Origin: Pseudomonas mucoides
GTDB lineage: Bacteria > Pseudomonadota > Gammaproteobacteria > Pseudomonadales > Pseudomonadaceae
Direction: 5' to 3'
NCBI RefSeq assembly: GCF_015461845.1
Contig: NZ_JACOPW010000002.1
Coordinates: 992,001 to 1,056,000 of the forward strand
Length of the DNA: 64,000 bases
Shown: one piece after another, positions 1-9,082 of the stretch
Layout: each line of letters starts with the position of its first letter
Position numbering within the stretch: the stretch's first letter is position 1
Program-made: the position numbers and the translations under genes
The notes under the pieces: generated by a model
The model's input: the letters and a program-made list of their open reading frames with translations, nothing else
Databases searched by the model: none
Told to the model about the DNA's origin: nothing

Positions 1-1026
1 GAATCCGCCGGCCTGATTGACGCTCATCGCCAGCGCGCCCTTGCGGGTGAACAGGTATTTCAGACCGAGTTTGAACTGACCGAACAGTGAACTCAGCTCA
101 TCGTTGAGCGTCGGGATATTGGCCTTGTAGTAATAGCTGGCGCACAGATGATCCTGCAGGTTCTGACCCACCGCCGGCAGGTGCTTGACCATCGGGATGT
201 TGTGCTTGGCCAGCAGCGCCTGATCCGCGACACCGGACAGTTGCAGGATCTTCGGCGTGTCCACCGCACCAGCGCAAAGAATCACTTCTTTGTTGGCGGT
301 GAAGGTTCGCACCACGCCGTGCTGGGTAATGGAAATTCCAGTTGCGCGGCCGTTATCGAACAGCACTCGGTCCACCAGGGCGTAGTGCTCGACAGTCAGG
401 TTCGGCCGGCTCAGGGCCGGGTGCAAATGGGCAAAGCTGCTGGAGCAACGCTGGCCATTTTTGGTGTTGACGTCGTAAATGCCCGAACCTTCGAATTTCG
501 GCCCGTTGAAGTCGTCGCTGTGCGGGTAACCGAGTTCATCGCAACCTTTGAGGAACACATCGCAGATCGGATGGGTCTGGCCCTTCATCGGCGTGATACT
601 GATCGGGCCGCTGCCGCCGTGGTATTCGCTGTCGCCCAGCGGATGGTTTTCCAGTTTGCGGAAATACGGCAACACATCTTTAAAGCCCCAGCCTTCGTTG
701 CCGTTGGCCGCCCAATCATCAAAGTCGTGGGCCTGGCCACGGACATAGATCATCGCGTTGATCGAACCCGAACCGCCCTGCACTTTGCCGCGTGGGGCGT
801 AAATTTCGCGGTTGCTCAATTGCTTTTGTGGCTGGCTGTAGTACATCCAGTTGAAGGTTGGGTTGTAATACATTTTGGCGAAGCCGACCGGAATCTTGAA
901 CCACAAGGAACTGTCCTTGCCGCCCGCTTCCAGCAGCAACACCGAATGTTTGCCATTGGCCGAGAGCCGGTTGGCCAGAATGCAGCCTGCGGCGCCAGCG
1001 CCAGCGATGATGTAGTCGTAAGTCAT
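1..1026 (-). CDS. GMC-family FAD oxidoreductase (choline dehydrogenase-like), C-terminus outside window
   Basis: Translating the minus strand from the ATG at 1026 gives MTYDYIIAGAGAAGCILANR and an open frame that runs off the left edge, so about 340 N-terminal residues of an enzyme usually 530-560 long are visible. The FAD-binding GxGxxG motif is at residues 9-14, followed by the GMC signature PRGKVQGGSGSINAM. GMC enzymes oxidise alcohols with FAD; the substrate is not readable from sequence. It is transcribed in the same direction as the enolase-superfamily gene, MFS carrier and aldehyde dehydrogenase upstream, so it may oxidise an alcohol or sugar intermediate of that locus. A REP pair separates it from the next gene, which may lower its expression. 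Confidence 0.9.
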   Translation of the reverse strand, partial: MTYDYIIAGAGAAGCILANRLSANGKHSVLLLEAGGKDSSLWFKIPVGFAKMYYNPTFNWMYYSQPQKQLSNREIYAPRGKVQGGSGSINAMIYVRGQAHDFDDWAANGNEGWGFKDVLPYFRKLENHPLGDSEYHGGSGPISITPMKGQTHPICDVFLKGCDELGYPHSDDFNGPKFEGSGIYDVNTKNGQRCSSSFAHLHPALSRPNLTVEHYALVDRVLFDNGRATGISITQHGVVRTFTANKEVILCAGAVDTPKILQLSGVADQALLAKHNIPMVKHLPAVGQNLQDHLCASYYYKANIPTLNDELSSLFGQFKLGLKYLFTRKGALAMSVNQAGGF

Positions 1027-1090
1027 GCAGGGTTACCGCGTAAGTCGTTGTACAAAAAAACCACCCATCCATCAGTCAAAACGCGATCCC

Positions 1091-1181
1091 TGTGGGAGCG
1101 AGCTTGCTCGCGAAGGCGCCGTGTCAGTCAACCTTAATGCTGAATGTCAGGCCTTCATCGCGAGCAAGCTCGCTCCCACAG
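1091..1181. repeat. REP-type inverted pair
   Basis: TGTGGGAGCGAGCTTGCTCG is followed about 50 bases later by its reverse complement, forming a long imperfect palindrome. This is the Pseudomonas fluorescens-type REP doublet. It lies between two genes of the same direction. Confidence 0.9.
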
Positions 1182-1207
1182 GTTTTGCGAGTGGGCGGCA
1201 AATCCGC

Positions 1208-2425
1208 TCAGCCCCTGGCTGGCGATGTGTCTTTAACGTCCACCGGGGTCGGCGCCATTTGCAGGTGCAGGCGCTCGCCGGTGTATGGCGAATGCCTGCG
1301 CACCACGTCCATGTTCAGCTCCACGCCCAGGCCCGGCTCGGTGGACGGGATGATGTAGCCGTCCTCCCATTGCAGCGGCTTGGTCAGGACTTCGGCATGG
1401 AAACCGCCCCAGGTCATGATGCTTTCCTGGATCAGGAAGTTCGGCGTGCAAGTTGCCAACTGGAAACTCGCGGCCGCGCCAATCGGCCCGTTGTAGAGGT
1501 GTGGGGCGATTTGCGCGTAATAGGCTTCGGCCATGCTGGCGATCTTTTTCGCTTCCAGCAGACCACCGCAGCGGGCGACGTTCATCTGCAGAATCGACGC
1601 GCCACCGGCTTGCAGCAGCTTGAAGAATTCGTACTTGGTGGTCAGTCGCTCACCGGTGGCAATCGGAATCGAAGTCTTGGCCGCGACCTGCGCCATGGCT
1701 TCTTCCTGACCCGGCGGCACCGGCTCTTCGAACCACAGCGGGTCGTACTTCTCCAGGCGCTTGGCCAGGCGAATCGCCGAGGACGGCACCATTTGCCCGT
1801 GGGTCCCAAACAGCAGGTCGCACTTGTCGCCCACCGCTTCGCGGATCTTGCGGCAGAAGGTTTCGCAGCGTTCCAGCACTTCCAGGGAAATCTGATGCCC
1901 GGAATACGCGGTGTACGGCCCGGCCGGGTCGAATTTCACGGCGGTGAAGCCTTTGTTCATGTTCTCGATGGCGCACTCGGCGGCCAGGTCCGGGTCGTCG
2001 TAGTCGTACTCGCCCTTGCTGTTCACCGGGTAGAGGTAGGTGTAGGAACGCAGGCGTTCGTTGACCTTGCCGCCCAACAGTTCATACACCGGCTTGTTCG
2101 CCGCTTTGCCGATGATGTCCCAGCAGGCCATTTCCAGGCCGCTGACCACACCCATCATGGTCAGGTCCGGGCGCTGGGTGAAACCGCTCGAATAGGCCTG
2201 ACGGAAGAAGCGTTCGATGTGGTGCGGGTCCTGGTTCAACAGGTAGCGTTCGAACACGTCTTCGATGATTGGCAACATGGCTTTAGGGCCGAAGGTCGCG
2301 GCGTAGATCTCGCCCACGCCTTCGATGCCGCAATCGGTTTTGATCTTGACGAACAGCCAGTACATCCCGCCGATGTGCGGTGGCGGTACGGCGACGATAT
2401 GGGTTTCAAGGGCGACGATTTTCAT
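1208..2425 (-). CDS. mandelate racemase/muconate lactonizing enzyme family protein (acid-sugar dehydratase or cycloisomerase)
   Basis: Enolase-superfamily protein of 405 residues. Visible landmarks are the capping N-terminus, VKFDP on barrel strand 2, the metal-ligand strands FGTHGQ, WFEEPVPP and ATGERL, and APHLYNGPIG carrying the likely catalytic His. Family members abstract a proton alpha to a carboxylate and dehydrate or isomerise acid sugars such as galactonate or anhydro-galactonate. The start is the ATG at 2425, which has AGGTG six bases upstream; a GTG at 2434 is in frame but less suitable. It begins one base past the stop of the MFS gene, so they are probably co-transcribed. The exact substrate is unknown; galactarolactone or 3,6-anhydrogalactonate cycloisomerase are candidates only. 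Confidence 0.88.
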   Translation of the reverse strand: MKIVALETHIVAVPPPHIGGMYWLFVKIKTDCGIEGVGEIYAATFGPKAMLPIIEDVFERYLLNQDPHHIERFFRQAYSSGFTQRPDLTMMGVVSGLEMACWDIIGKAANKPVYELLGGKVNERLRSYTYLYPVNSKGEYDYDDPDLAAECAIENMNKGFTAVKFDPAGPYTAYSGHQISLEVLERCETFCRKIREAVGDKCDLLFGTHGQMVPSSAIRLAKRLEKYDPLWFEEPVPPGQEEAMAQVAAKTSIPIATGERLTTKYEFFKLLQAGGASILQMNVARCGGLLEAKKIASMAEAYYAQIAPHLYNGPIGAAASFQLATCTPNFLIQESIMTWGGFHAEVLTKPLQWEDGYIIPSTEPGLGVELNMDVVRRHSPYTGERLHLQMAPTPVDVKDTSPARG

Positions 2426-2426
2426 C

Positions 2427-3746
2427 TCAGGCACCTGTCTTAATCAGGGATTTACGATTGATACGAGCACGCAAGGTCAGCGCCGCGAAGGTCCCCAGCA
2501 GGCCGACGAAAGCGATGTAGCCGAAATACAGCTTGTAACCAAAGGCCCCCGGAAAATGCTCGGTAAGGTAGCCGTTGATCAACGGAATGAATGCATCTGG
2601 CAGATAACCGACCACCGAGACAATGCCGATGGCCAGCCCCGTGATGCGCAGCGGAATGTTGCAGGTGTCGAGGATCGCCCAGTACAAACCGCGAATGGCG
2701 TAGGTCATCAGGCCGATGAAAATCACTGTGCCGACCAACAGGCCCATGCTGTTGAGCGCAGGGAACACGATCAGGCCGACCATCGCCAACGTCGCGCAGA
2801 ACAGCGCCACGATCAGCACCGAGATGTTCGAGAACTTGTCACCCAGCCAGCCACCGCCGATGCCGCCAATCGGGCGCATCCACAGTTTGATGGTGGTGAT
2901 GGTGCCGGCCATGACCGCAGTCATGCCGCCGCCCTGCAGGTAATCGGAGAAGCTGTAGGTGGCCCAGAAGATGTGATAACCGCAGAACACGATGGCGGTG
3001 ACCAGCCACAGCTCAGGGATTTTCACCAGGGTGGTCAGGTCGCTGAGCAGGTTGTACTTGCCCTTCTCCACCGCCGCCGTGTCTTCCATCGACTTCGGGT
3101 CCTTGATCAACACCAGCACACAGCCGATGGCGATACAGGTGAAGGCATACAGGTAGACCACATGCTTGAAGCCTTCAGCCGCCGACTCACCGCGAGTTTC
3201 GGTGGCGAAAGCAAACAGCCCCAGCGCGACCGTTGCCAGCAAGGCTTCGACCAGCCCGCGACCACCGTCAAGGATGCCGAAGAAACGGCCCTGCTCGGTG
3301 TGATGGGCAATCATCTTCACGCGCTTGAGCACCGAGGCCCAGAACGTCAGGCCGGTGGTCAGGCCCCAGCATCCGAAGATGATCATCAACCCGGTCATCG
3401 ACGGCGCAGTGGAGTACCACAGGCCCAGGGCACCGGTGGCAACCAGCGAGAAGAAAATCAGGAAGCGTGGGGCAATGCGATCCGCCAGCCAGCCACTCGG
3501 CAAGTAACTCAGGAGGAAAATCGTGCCGAGCATCGAATACAGATACCCCAGCTCGCTGTGGTTGATCTGGAACACTTCGAGCATGGTGGTCTGGTAGACC
3601 TGGCGCAGGTACAGGATCGGGTAGATCGCACCGGCGGCCAGCACCAATAACATCAATTGGAAATAGCGACTGCCCTTGTCACTCTGGCTGATTGAACCCG
3701 CATTCGAACCCTGAACAGCGGCAGCAGTGGATGCTTGCTTGGACAT
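2427..3746 (-). CDS. MFS transporter, probably for an acid sugar
   Basis: A 439-residue membrane protein with about 12 hydrophobic segments and a polar N-terminus of about 25 residues. The cytoplasmic-loop motif GWLADRIAPR follows helix 2, and a second GWLGDKFSN marks the repeat in the C-terminal half. The general layout resembles the YihN/organophosphate-antiporter branch of the major facilitator superfamily. Its stop lies next to the start of the enolase-superfamily gene, and the aldehyde dehydrogenase lies 157 bases upstream in the same direction, so it most likely imports the substrate for this pathway. Substrate identity is inference. Confidence 0.87.
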   Translation of the reverse strand: MSKQASTAAAVQGSNAGSISQSDKGSRYFQLMLLVLAAGAIYPILYLRQVYQTTMLEVFQINHSELGYLYSMLGTIFLLSYLPSGWLADRIAPRFLIFFSLVATGALGLWYSTAPSMTGLMIIFGCWGLTTGLTFWASVLKRVKMIAHHTEQGRFFGILDGGRGLVEALLATVALGLFAFATETRGESAAEGFKHVVYLYAFTCIAIGCVLVLIKDPKSMEDTAAVEKGKYNLLSDLTTLVKIPELWLVTAIVFCGYHIFWATYSFSDYLQGGGMTAVMAGTITTIKLWMRPIGGIGGGWLGDKFSNISVLIVALFCATLAMVGLIVFPALNSMGLLVGTVIFIGLMTYAIRGLYWAILDTCNIPLRITGLAIGIVSVVGYLPDAFIPLINGYLTEHFPGAFGYKLYFGYIAFVGLLGTFAALTLRARINRKSLIKTGA

Positions 3747-3810
3747 CTAGGTGACCTCTGGTCGCCCGGTGGTCCGGGTGGCCCTGTTAATTGTTTTTAT
3801 TGGAGTGAAG

Positions 3811-3900
3811 CAGCTGCAAACGCCAAGCTGTAAGCGGCAAACCAGAGCCGGTTACCGTTCGCTTTTATTTGCAGCTTGAAGCGTGAAACTTGTCGCTGCC
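3811..3900. repeat. imperfect inverted repeat between MFS and aldehyde dehydrogenase genes
   Basis: AGCTGCAAACGCCAAGCTGT is followed about 40 bases later by TTTGCAGCTTGAAGCGTG in roughly the opposite sense. Such AGCTGCAAGC-rich elements recur in Pseudomonas intergenic DNA. Whether it acts as an RNA hairpin or attenuator is unknown. Confidence 0.4.
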
Positions 3901-3903
3901 GCC

Positions 3904-5334
3904 CTAGTACTTCATGACCACGAGACGGGTCTGGGTGAATTCGAGCATGCCGTGCTTGCCGTCATCGCCGCCCAGGCCCGAGCGTTTCCAGCCGGCGTGG
4001 TAGCCCTGGTACGGATCGGCCGGGGTGCGATTGATGTAGAGCTCGCCGGCTTCGATGCCGTTGGCGACTTTCATCGTGGTGCGGTAGTTCTCGGTGTAGA
4101 GCACCGAGGCCAGGCCGAACTGATGGTCGTTGGCCATCGCCAGCGCTTCGTCGATGTCGCGGTACTTGAGCACCGGCAGCACCGGGCCGAAGATTTCTTC
4201 CTGGATGATTTCCATGTCCTGGCGGCAGCCGCTGAGCAGGGTCGGCGGGTAGAAATGGCCGTTGCCTTGCGGAATAAAACCACCGGTTTCCAGGACGGCG
4301 CCGTCCGCGATGGCGCGTTCGACCATGGCGTGGATGTTCTGCTGCGAACTGGCGTTGACCAACGGGCCCATGAAGCTGGCGTCGGTGGCGCGGTCGCCGA
4401 ACTTCACGGCGCTGAGTTTCGTTTTCAGCAGCGCGAGGAATGGTTCATAGATGCTTTCCTGCACGTAGACCCGCTCCACCGCCGTGCACAACTGGCCGCA
4501 GTGGGTGGTTTTCGAGGCGACGATGGCAGTCGCGGCGGCTTCAAGGTCGGCGTCAGCTTCGATGATCGCCGGGGTTTTGCCGCCCAGTTCCAGCGATGGC
4601 TTGGCGATATTGGCCTTGCAGTAATCGAGCACGATGCGCCCGGCATTGACGCTGCCGGTCAGGGTGATCAGGCCCACAGCCTTGTGCGTGCAAACAGCGG
4701 CCGCAGTGGCGTGGTCCATGGTCAGGATGTTCACCACGCCGGCCGGCAGTCCGGATTGCGCCACAGCCTTGGCGATTTCAAAGGCCGAGGTCGGTGTGTT
4801 GTTGCTTGGACGCACCACCACGGTGTTGCCGGCAATCAGCGCCGGGGCGATTTTGCGCAGCAGCGTATAGACCGGGTAGTTGAACGGAATCAGGCACGCG
4901 ACCACGCCAATGGCTTCGCGGTGCAGGAACAGGTTTTCGTTCGGGCTGTCGCTGGGAATGATCTCGCCTTCAATGCGGCGGGCCCATTCGGCGTGATAGC
5001 GGGTGATCTGCGCGGCGTAACGGGCTTCGTTGCTGGCATCGGCCACGCTTTTGCCGGACTCGGCGGCCAGGGCGGCGCCAATGTGTTCAGCGCAGGCGTC
5101 CAGGGCATCGGCGAAGGAACGCAGGTGTTCGGCGCGTTCGATACTGGTGAGTTTGCCCCAGACCTTTTGCGCGGCGGCAGCCGCTTCAACCGCGTTGACC
5201 GCTTCGACAGCGGTGGCGGCCGCGACGTGGCCGACCAATGCTTCGGTCGCCGGGTTATAGACTGCGATCAGCGCATCGCTGGCAGGTTCGATGAAGTGGC
5301 CGTTAACAAAATTTCGCTCGAGTCGCATGTGCAT
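3904..5334 (-). CDS. NAD(P)-dependent aldehyde dehydrogenase, AldA/lactaldehyde dehydrogenase-like
   Basis: The 476-residue protein has the full aldehyde dehydrogenase layout: Asn in PFNYP, cofactor-loop TGSVNAGR, general-base Glu in ELGGKTPAI, nucleophile Cys in HCGQLCTAVE, and EEIFGPVLPV. The C-terminus (YHAGWKRSGLGGDDGKHG) is close to E. coli AldA, which oxidises lactaldehyde and glycolaldehyde. It presumably oxidises an aldehyde released by the neighbouring acid-sugar enzymes to a carboxylate in the cytoplasm. The start is the first ATG; a second ATG lies two codons later and neither has a strong Shine-Dalgarno sequence. The LysR gene lies upstream in the same direction, across a REP doublet. 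Confidence 0.9.
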   Translation of the reverse strand: MHMRLERNFVNGHFIEPASDALIAVYNPATEALVGHVAAATAVEAVNAVEAAAAAQKVWGKLTSIERAEHLRSFADALDACAEHIGAALAAESGKSVADASNEARYAAQITRYHAEWARRIEGEIIPSDSPNENLFLHREAIGVVACLIPFNYPVYTLLRKIAPALIAGNTVVVRPSNNTPTSAFEIAKAVAQSGLPAGVVNILTMDHATAAAVCTHKAVGLITLTGSVNAGRIVLDYCKANIAKPSLELGGKTPAIIEADADLEAAATAIVASKTTHCGQLCTAVERVYVQESIYEPFLALLKTKLSAVKFGDRATDASFMGPLVNASSQQNIHAMVERAIADGAVLETGGFIPQGNGHFYPPTLLSGCRQDMEIIQEEIFGPVLPVLKYRDIDEALAMANDHQFGLASVLYTENYRTTMKVANGIEAGELYINRTPADPYQGYHAGWKRSGLGGDDGKHGMLEFTQTRLVVMKY

Positions 5335-5457
5335 CGCCCATCGTTGTTTTTATCCAGTTCGAGCAGTCTTGGCATCCTGAGCGGGTTGAACAAACGATTT
5401 ATTGAGCAGGCAAACATTCGAAAAATGCAGGTTACCCGCTGGAACGATGAGACCCCC

Positions 5458-5547
5458 TGTGGGAGCGAGCTTGCTCGCGATGGCGGTGTATCAGTCGACA
5501 ACTGCATTGCCTGACACTCCGCCATCGCGAGCAAGCTCGCTCCCACA
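5458..5547. repeat. REP-type inverted pair
   Basis: TGTGGGAGCGAGCTTGCTCG and its reverse complement flank about 50 bases of spacer. It sits between the LysR gene and the aldehyde dehydrogenase gene and could terminate or attenuate read-through. Confidence 0.9.
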
Positions 5548-5561
5548 GGGATTTGTGGCGG

Positions 5562-6494
5562 TCAGAGAGCGGCGGTTGAGGGTTCGAGCTGCCGTTGCGC
5601 CAACCAGATTTCTTCCTGCAACCACTGGCTGAACACCTGCAATTGCGGCATCAGGGTCTGCTCCGGCCGGGTGACCAGCCAATAGGACTGGTGCCCTTCC
5701 ACATGCACGTTGAGCACTTGGGTCAGCTGCCCGCTGGCCAGTTCCGGGGCGACCATGTGCCAGTCGGCGATGGTGATGCCCAGGCCATCGACGGCCGCAC
5801 GAATGGCCAGGTCCAGCAGGTCGAATTCATACCCGCCCTGGGTGTCGACCCCGGTGATGCGTGCGGCGTCCAGCCAGTGTTTCCAGGTCAGGTAGCGCTG
5901 GTCTTCCCGGGCCAGCACATGCAGCAATGTCAGCCGATTGAGGTCGATGCCCTGCTCGCTCCACTCCCGCGCATACAAGGTCGGCGCGCACACCGCGATG
6001 TGCCGCTCCTGAATCAGCATCGAGCTGTTGAGGCCATCCCATTCGCCATCGCCGAAACGGATCGCACAGTCGAGGGTGCTGGTTTCCGCCAGGCTGTCCT
6101 GCAAGCGCGTGGTGATACTCAGTTCCAGCTCGGGATGCTTCTCGCGCAACCGCCCCAGACGCGGCATCAGCCAGCGGTTGGTAAAGGTCGGCGGCGCGTT
6201 GATGTGCAGGCGATTGGAATGGGTTTTCTGCTGGATGCTGCGCACCGTCAGCTCGATCTTGTCGAAGGATTGATGCAATGCCCGCAGTAATACCTTGCCG
6301 GCGCTGGTCAGTTCGAGGTGGTGGTGCCGGCGTTCCAGCAGGCTCTCGCCGAGCTGCTCCTCCAGCTGACGGACCTGGCGGCTGACCGCACTCTGGGTCA
6401 CGTTCAACAACTCGGCGGCGCGGGTAAAACTACCGGTGCTGCCGGCCACTTCAAACGCCTTGAGGGCATTAAGACCGGGCATTTTGCGTTTCAT
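5562..6494 (-). CDS. LysR-family transcriptional regulator (GcvA-like branch)
   Basis: A 310-residue LysR protein. The N-terminal helix-turn-helix is FTRAAELLNVTQSAVSRQVRQ (about residues 23-43), and the rest is a periplasmic-binding-protein-like effector domain. The LNALKAFEVAG start and WLVTRPEQ near the end are typical of the GcvA/AmpR-like subgroup. It is divergent from the porin gene and upstream of the aldehyde dehydrogenase/MFS/enolase-superfamily genes, so it is the likely local regulator. The ATG at 6494 was chosen over a GTG at 6503; neither has a clear Shine-Dalgarno sequence. Its operator should lie in the 185-base divergent region, but I could not pick out a convincing T-N11-A site. 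Confidence 0.88.
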   Translation of the reverse strand: MKRKMPGLNALKAFEVAGSTGSFTRAAELLNVTQSAVSRQVRQLEEQLGESLLERRHHHLELTSAGKVLLRALHQSFDKIELTVRSIQQKTHSNRLHINAPPTFTNRWLMPRLGRLREKHPELELSITTRLQDSLAETSTLDCAIRFGDGEWDGLNSSMLIQERHIAVCAPTLYAREWSEQGIDLNRLTLLHVLAREDQRYLTWKHWLDAARITGVDTQGGYEFDLLDLAIRAAVDGLGITIADWHMVAPELASGQLTQVLNVHVEGHQSYWLVTRPEQTLMPQLQVFSQWLQEEIWLAQRQLEPSTAAL

Positions 6495-6679
6495 GGAAAG
6501 CACTCGAGGACGTTAGCTGATCGGCCAAGCATCCCATGCCCGCCACACATTGTCCTACAGGATTTTCTCAGTAACATGCATCTGAGGAAGGTTTGCGCGC
6601 ATTTTTAATCGTTTGTTCAACCCACCGTTCATCGCAAGACTGGCCGGCATCTCATATAAAAATAACCGAGAGCTGCCCC

Positions 6680-7858
6680 ATGCCCTTCCCTGCTTCCCTG
6701 CGCCTAAGTCCTCTGTACATCGCTCTGTTCTGCACCTTTGCGGCTCCTGCCATGGCCGTGCAAGTGACCGACAATCTTGACCTCGGCGGCGCGGTTCGTG
6801 CGCGCTGGGACTACGACCCGGATCGCGACATCCAGAAGTTCGGCCTGGACACCATGTTCCTCAGCGCCAAGTACAACTCCGACAGCTGGATCGGCGAGGC
6901 CCAGTATCGTTTCTATGGCCGGTCTTATCCGTATCAGTACACCAAGAACTACGGCGACATCCAGTTCGCCAAGTTCGCGTGGGCCGGCTACAAGTTCAAC
7001 CCCGACCAGCAGGTGCAAGTAGGCCTGAACACGGTGCCGTTCGGTTTGCAGCCGTACTTCGGCAGCACCTTCTACGAAACCCTGGGCAACGTCATCGGCC
7101 TGGAAGATGTGCAACAGGTCGGCGCCAAGTACGTCCAGCAATCGGGCGACTGGAACCTCCAGGCCGGTTACTACTTGCGCCCGGCGTGGCAAGGCAAAGG
7201 CACCAGCAACGGGGTCACTTACTCCAGCGTGGTGTCCGAAGCCGACAGCTATGTCGCCGACGGCAGCAACAACCAGGAGCGCAACACCGTGGTGCTGCGG
7301 GTGGCCAAGGCGCTGGACCTGGGACCGTGGAAATCGGAGGTCGGGCTCTCCGGCCTGAGTTCGTCGCTGGAGAACAAGGACACCAATGCCGATGGCCGGC
7401 GCAATGCCGTGGCCATCCATTACCTGGGCAAGAACGGCCCGTGGGGTGTGCAGTTGCAAGCGGCACGGCAACAGATGTCGCCGCGTAACCCTGGCACCGA
7501 TGAGTTGGTTACCCTTGGCGGTTATGACGGCACGTACAACGTTGCCAGTCGCGGCAACTTGTATGTGGCGGACGTCAGTTACGACGTCGCCGGGAAATAC
7601 CTGTTCGACCAGGTCAGCGGGGTCAAGCTGTACGCCAACTACAGCGCCTTCGATAAATCCGCCAGCGAGTTCAAGACGTCGGAGCGGATGATTTTGGGCA
7701 GTTCGTTTTCGGTGAGTAAATTGTGGGTCGCAGCGGAGTGGTTGTTTGGCAAGAATGATCCGTATATCGGGGGGAGCAGTTACACCCAGAGTCTGGGGGC
7801 TGGCGGGAGTGATCAGTGGGAGAATCAGCTTTATGTGAACATTGGGTATTACTTCTGA
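6680..7858 (+). CDS. outer-membrane porin
   Basis: The 392-residue product starts with a signal peptide (MPFPASLRLSPLYIALF ... APAMA, cleavage near residue 25). It continues with alternating amphipathic strands rich in Tyr, Trp and Gly and ends in an aromatic residue (NIGYYF), the usual outer-membrane beta-barrel insertion signal. The frame is open further upstream, but the signal peptide fixes the start at 6680. It is divergent from the LysR gene and probably provides outer-membrane entry for the substrate of the adjacent acid-sugar locus. It does not show the OprD or OprB hallmarks clearly enough for a family name. Confidence 0.85.
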   Translation: MPFPASLRLSPLYIALFCTFAAPAMAVQVTDNLDLGGAVRARWDYDPDRDIQKFGLDTMFLSAKYNSDSWIGEAQYRFYGRSYPYQYTKNYGDIQFAKFAWAGYKFNPDQQVQVGLNTVPFGLQPYFGSTFYETLGNVIGLEDVQQVGAKYVQQSGDWNLQAGYYLRPAWQGKGTSNGVTYSSVVSEADSYVADGSNNQERNTVVLRVAKALDLGPWKSEVGLSGLSSSLENKDTNADGRRNAVAIHYLGKNGPWGVQLQAARQQMSPRNPGTDELVTLGGYDGTYNVASRGNLYVADVSYDVAGKYLFDQVSGVKLYANYSAFDKSASEFKTSERMILGSSFSVSKLWVAAEWLFGKNDPYIGGSSYTQSLGAGGSDQWENQLYVNIGYYF

Positions 7859-7887
7859 TCGGGTAGTTCTAGCGTCCTTGATAAAGT

Positions 7888-7955
7888 CATCGCGAGCAAG
7901 CTCGGCTCCTACAGGGTTTAGCGCGCTCTTGCAGGAGCCGAGCTTGCTCGCGATG
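7888..7955. repeat. REP-type inverted pair (reverse orientation)
   Basis: CATCGCGAGCAAGCTCGGCT and the reverse complement of it flank a short spacer. It follows the porin gene and could protect the 3' end of its message. Confidence 0.85.
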
Positions 7956-8080
7956 GCGTCAGCCTAAACAACACTTGCATCCGCCCATTGCTAATAGTCA
8001 GATAGGCACCACAGAGAACGCCGCCAAAACAATAAACCGGCCCGACGCAACACCAGAGGCCGGTACGGAGTCCACCTTCG

Positions 8081-8956
8081 ATGCGTCAACTGCCCTCGCT
8101 CAATATGCTGCGCGTCTTCGAAGAGGTCGCGCGTCATCGCAGCTTCAGCCAGGCGGCGCTCGGCCTCAACGTCACCCAAGGCGCCGTCAGCCGCCAGATC
8201 AAGCAACTGGAAGACTACCTCGGCGTCGCGCTGTTCGTGCGCACGCCCCAGGGTTTGTCGCTGACCGAATCCGGCATCGCCCTCTCCCCGCACCTCGCGG
8301 AAGCGTTCGACCACATTGAACGTGCCCTGCAAGCCGTGCGCGTACCCAACCTGCGCCAGCGCCTGAGAATCCTCGCGCCACCGACCTGGGCGACGCGCTG
8401 GTTGTCGGCGCATTTGCGCGTGTTCTGTCAGCGTTATCCCGACATCAGCCTGAGTGTGACCAATCAGGCCAGTCACGACAGCCTCGTGGAAATCGACTGC
8501 CACATCCGCTTCGGCCTCGAAGCCAACAGCCATTGCAGCAGCCAATTGCTGGTGATGGAACGACACATCGCCGTGGCCAGTCCGGAGCTGTTCAGCGACG
8601 GTCAACCGCCGGATCTGCGGGGCTTTGCGCTGCTGCACATCCTGCACGATGGCAAACGCTTGAAGGTCTGGGAAAACTGGTTGGCGGCCATGGGACGCGA
8701 CGATGTCGATGCCGCGCAAGGGCTGGAATTCAGCACGCTGGATCAGGTGATCCACACCGCGCTGGCCGGGGGTGGCCTGGCGGTGATTGACCGGCAGATG
8801 ATCGAGAAGGAACTGGCCAATGGCAGCCTGCTGCCGATTACCCCGGTGGAGGTGATCGGGCCGTATGGCTATTGGCTGGATGTGGCGAATGACAAGCAGG
8901 GGTTGTCGAAGGTGCGGTTGTTTACGGATTGGTTGGGATTGGTCAGCAATCCCTGA
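8081..8956 (+). CDS. LysR-family transcriptional regulator
   Basis: A 291-residue LysR protein. The DNA-binding helix-turn-helix is SFSQAALGLNVTQGAVSRQI (about residues 21-40), followed by a GcvA-type effector domain (ILAPPTWATRWLSAHLRVF). The ATG is preceded by GGAG ten bases upstream. It is convergent with the MFS/GabD-like/AKR/Fae operon, whose promoter is 5 kb away, so control of that operon is possible but not shown. It resembles the LysR protein at 5562-6494 in length and subgroup, which suggests an old duplication. Confidence 0.88.
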   Translation: MRQLPSLNMLRVFEEVARHRSFSQAALGLNVTQGAVSRQIKQLEDYLGVALFVRTPQGLSLTESGIALSPHLAEAFDHIERALQAVRVPNLRQRLRILAPPTWATRWLSAHLRVFCQRYPDISLSVTNQASHDSLVEIDCHIRFGLEANSHCSSQLLVMERHIAVASPELFSDGQPPDLRGFALLHILHDGKRLKVWENWLAAMGRDDVDAAQGLEFSTLDQVIHTALAGGGLAVIDRQMIEKELANGSLLPITPVEVIGPYGYWLDVANDKQGLSKVRLFTDWLGLVSNP

Positions 8957-8972
8957 AGCCACCGACATTCTA

Positions 8973-9064
8973 ATGTGGGAGCGGGCTTGCTCGCGAAGAC
9001 GGAGTGTCAGTCAATATTGATGGTGACTGACACTCCGTCTTCGCGAGCAAGCCCGCTCCCACAT
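8973..9064. repeat. REP doublet forming a perfect 41-bp inverted repeat
   Basis: The left arm (8973-9013) and right arm (9024-9064) are exact reverse complements as read, around a ten-base loop. The doublet lies between the convergent LysR and MFS genes and would give a very strong terminator-like RNA hairpin on either strand. Confidence 0.93.
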
Positions 9065-9082
9065 GGGAACTTTGACAGTCTG

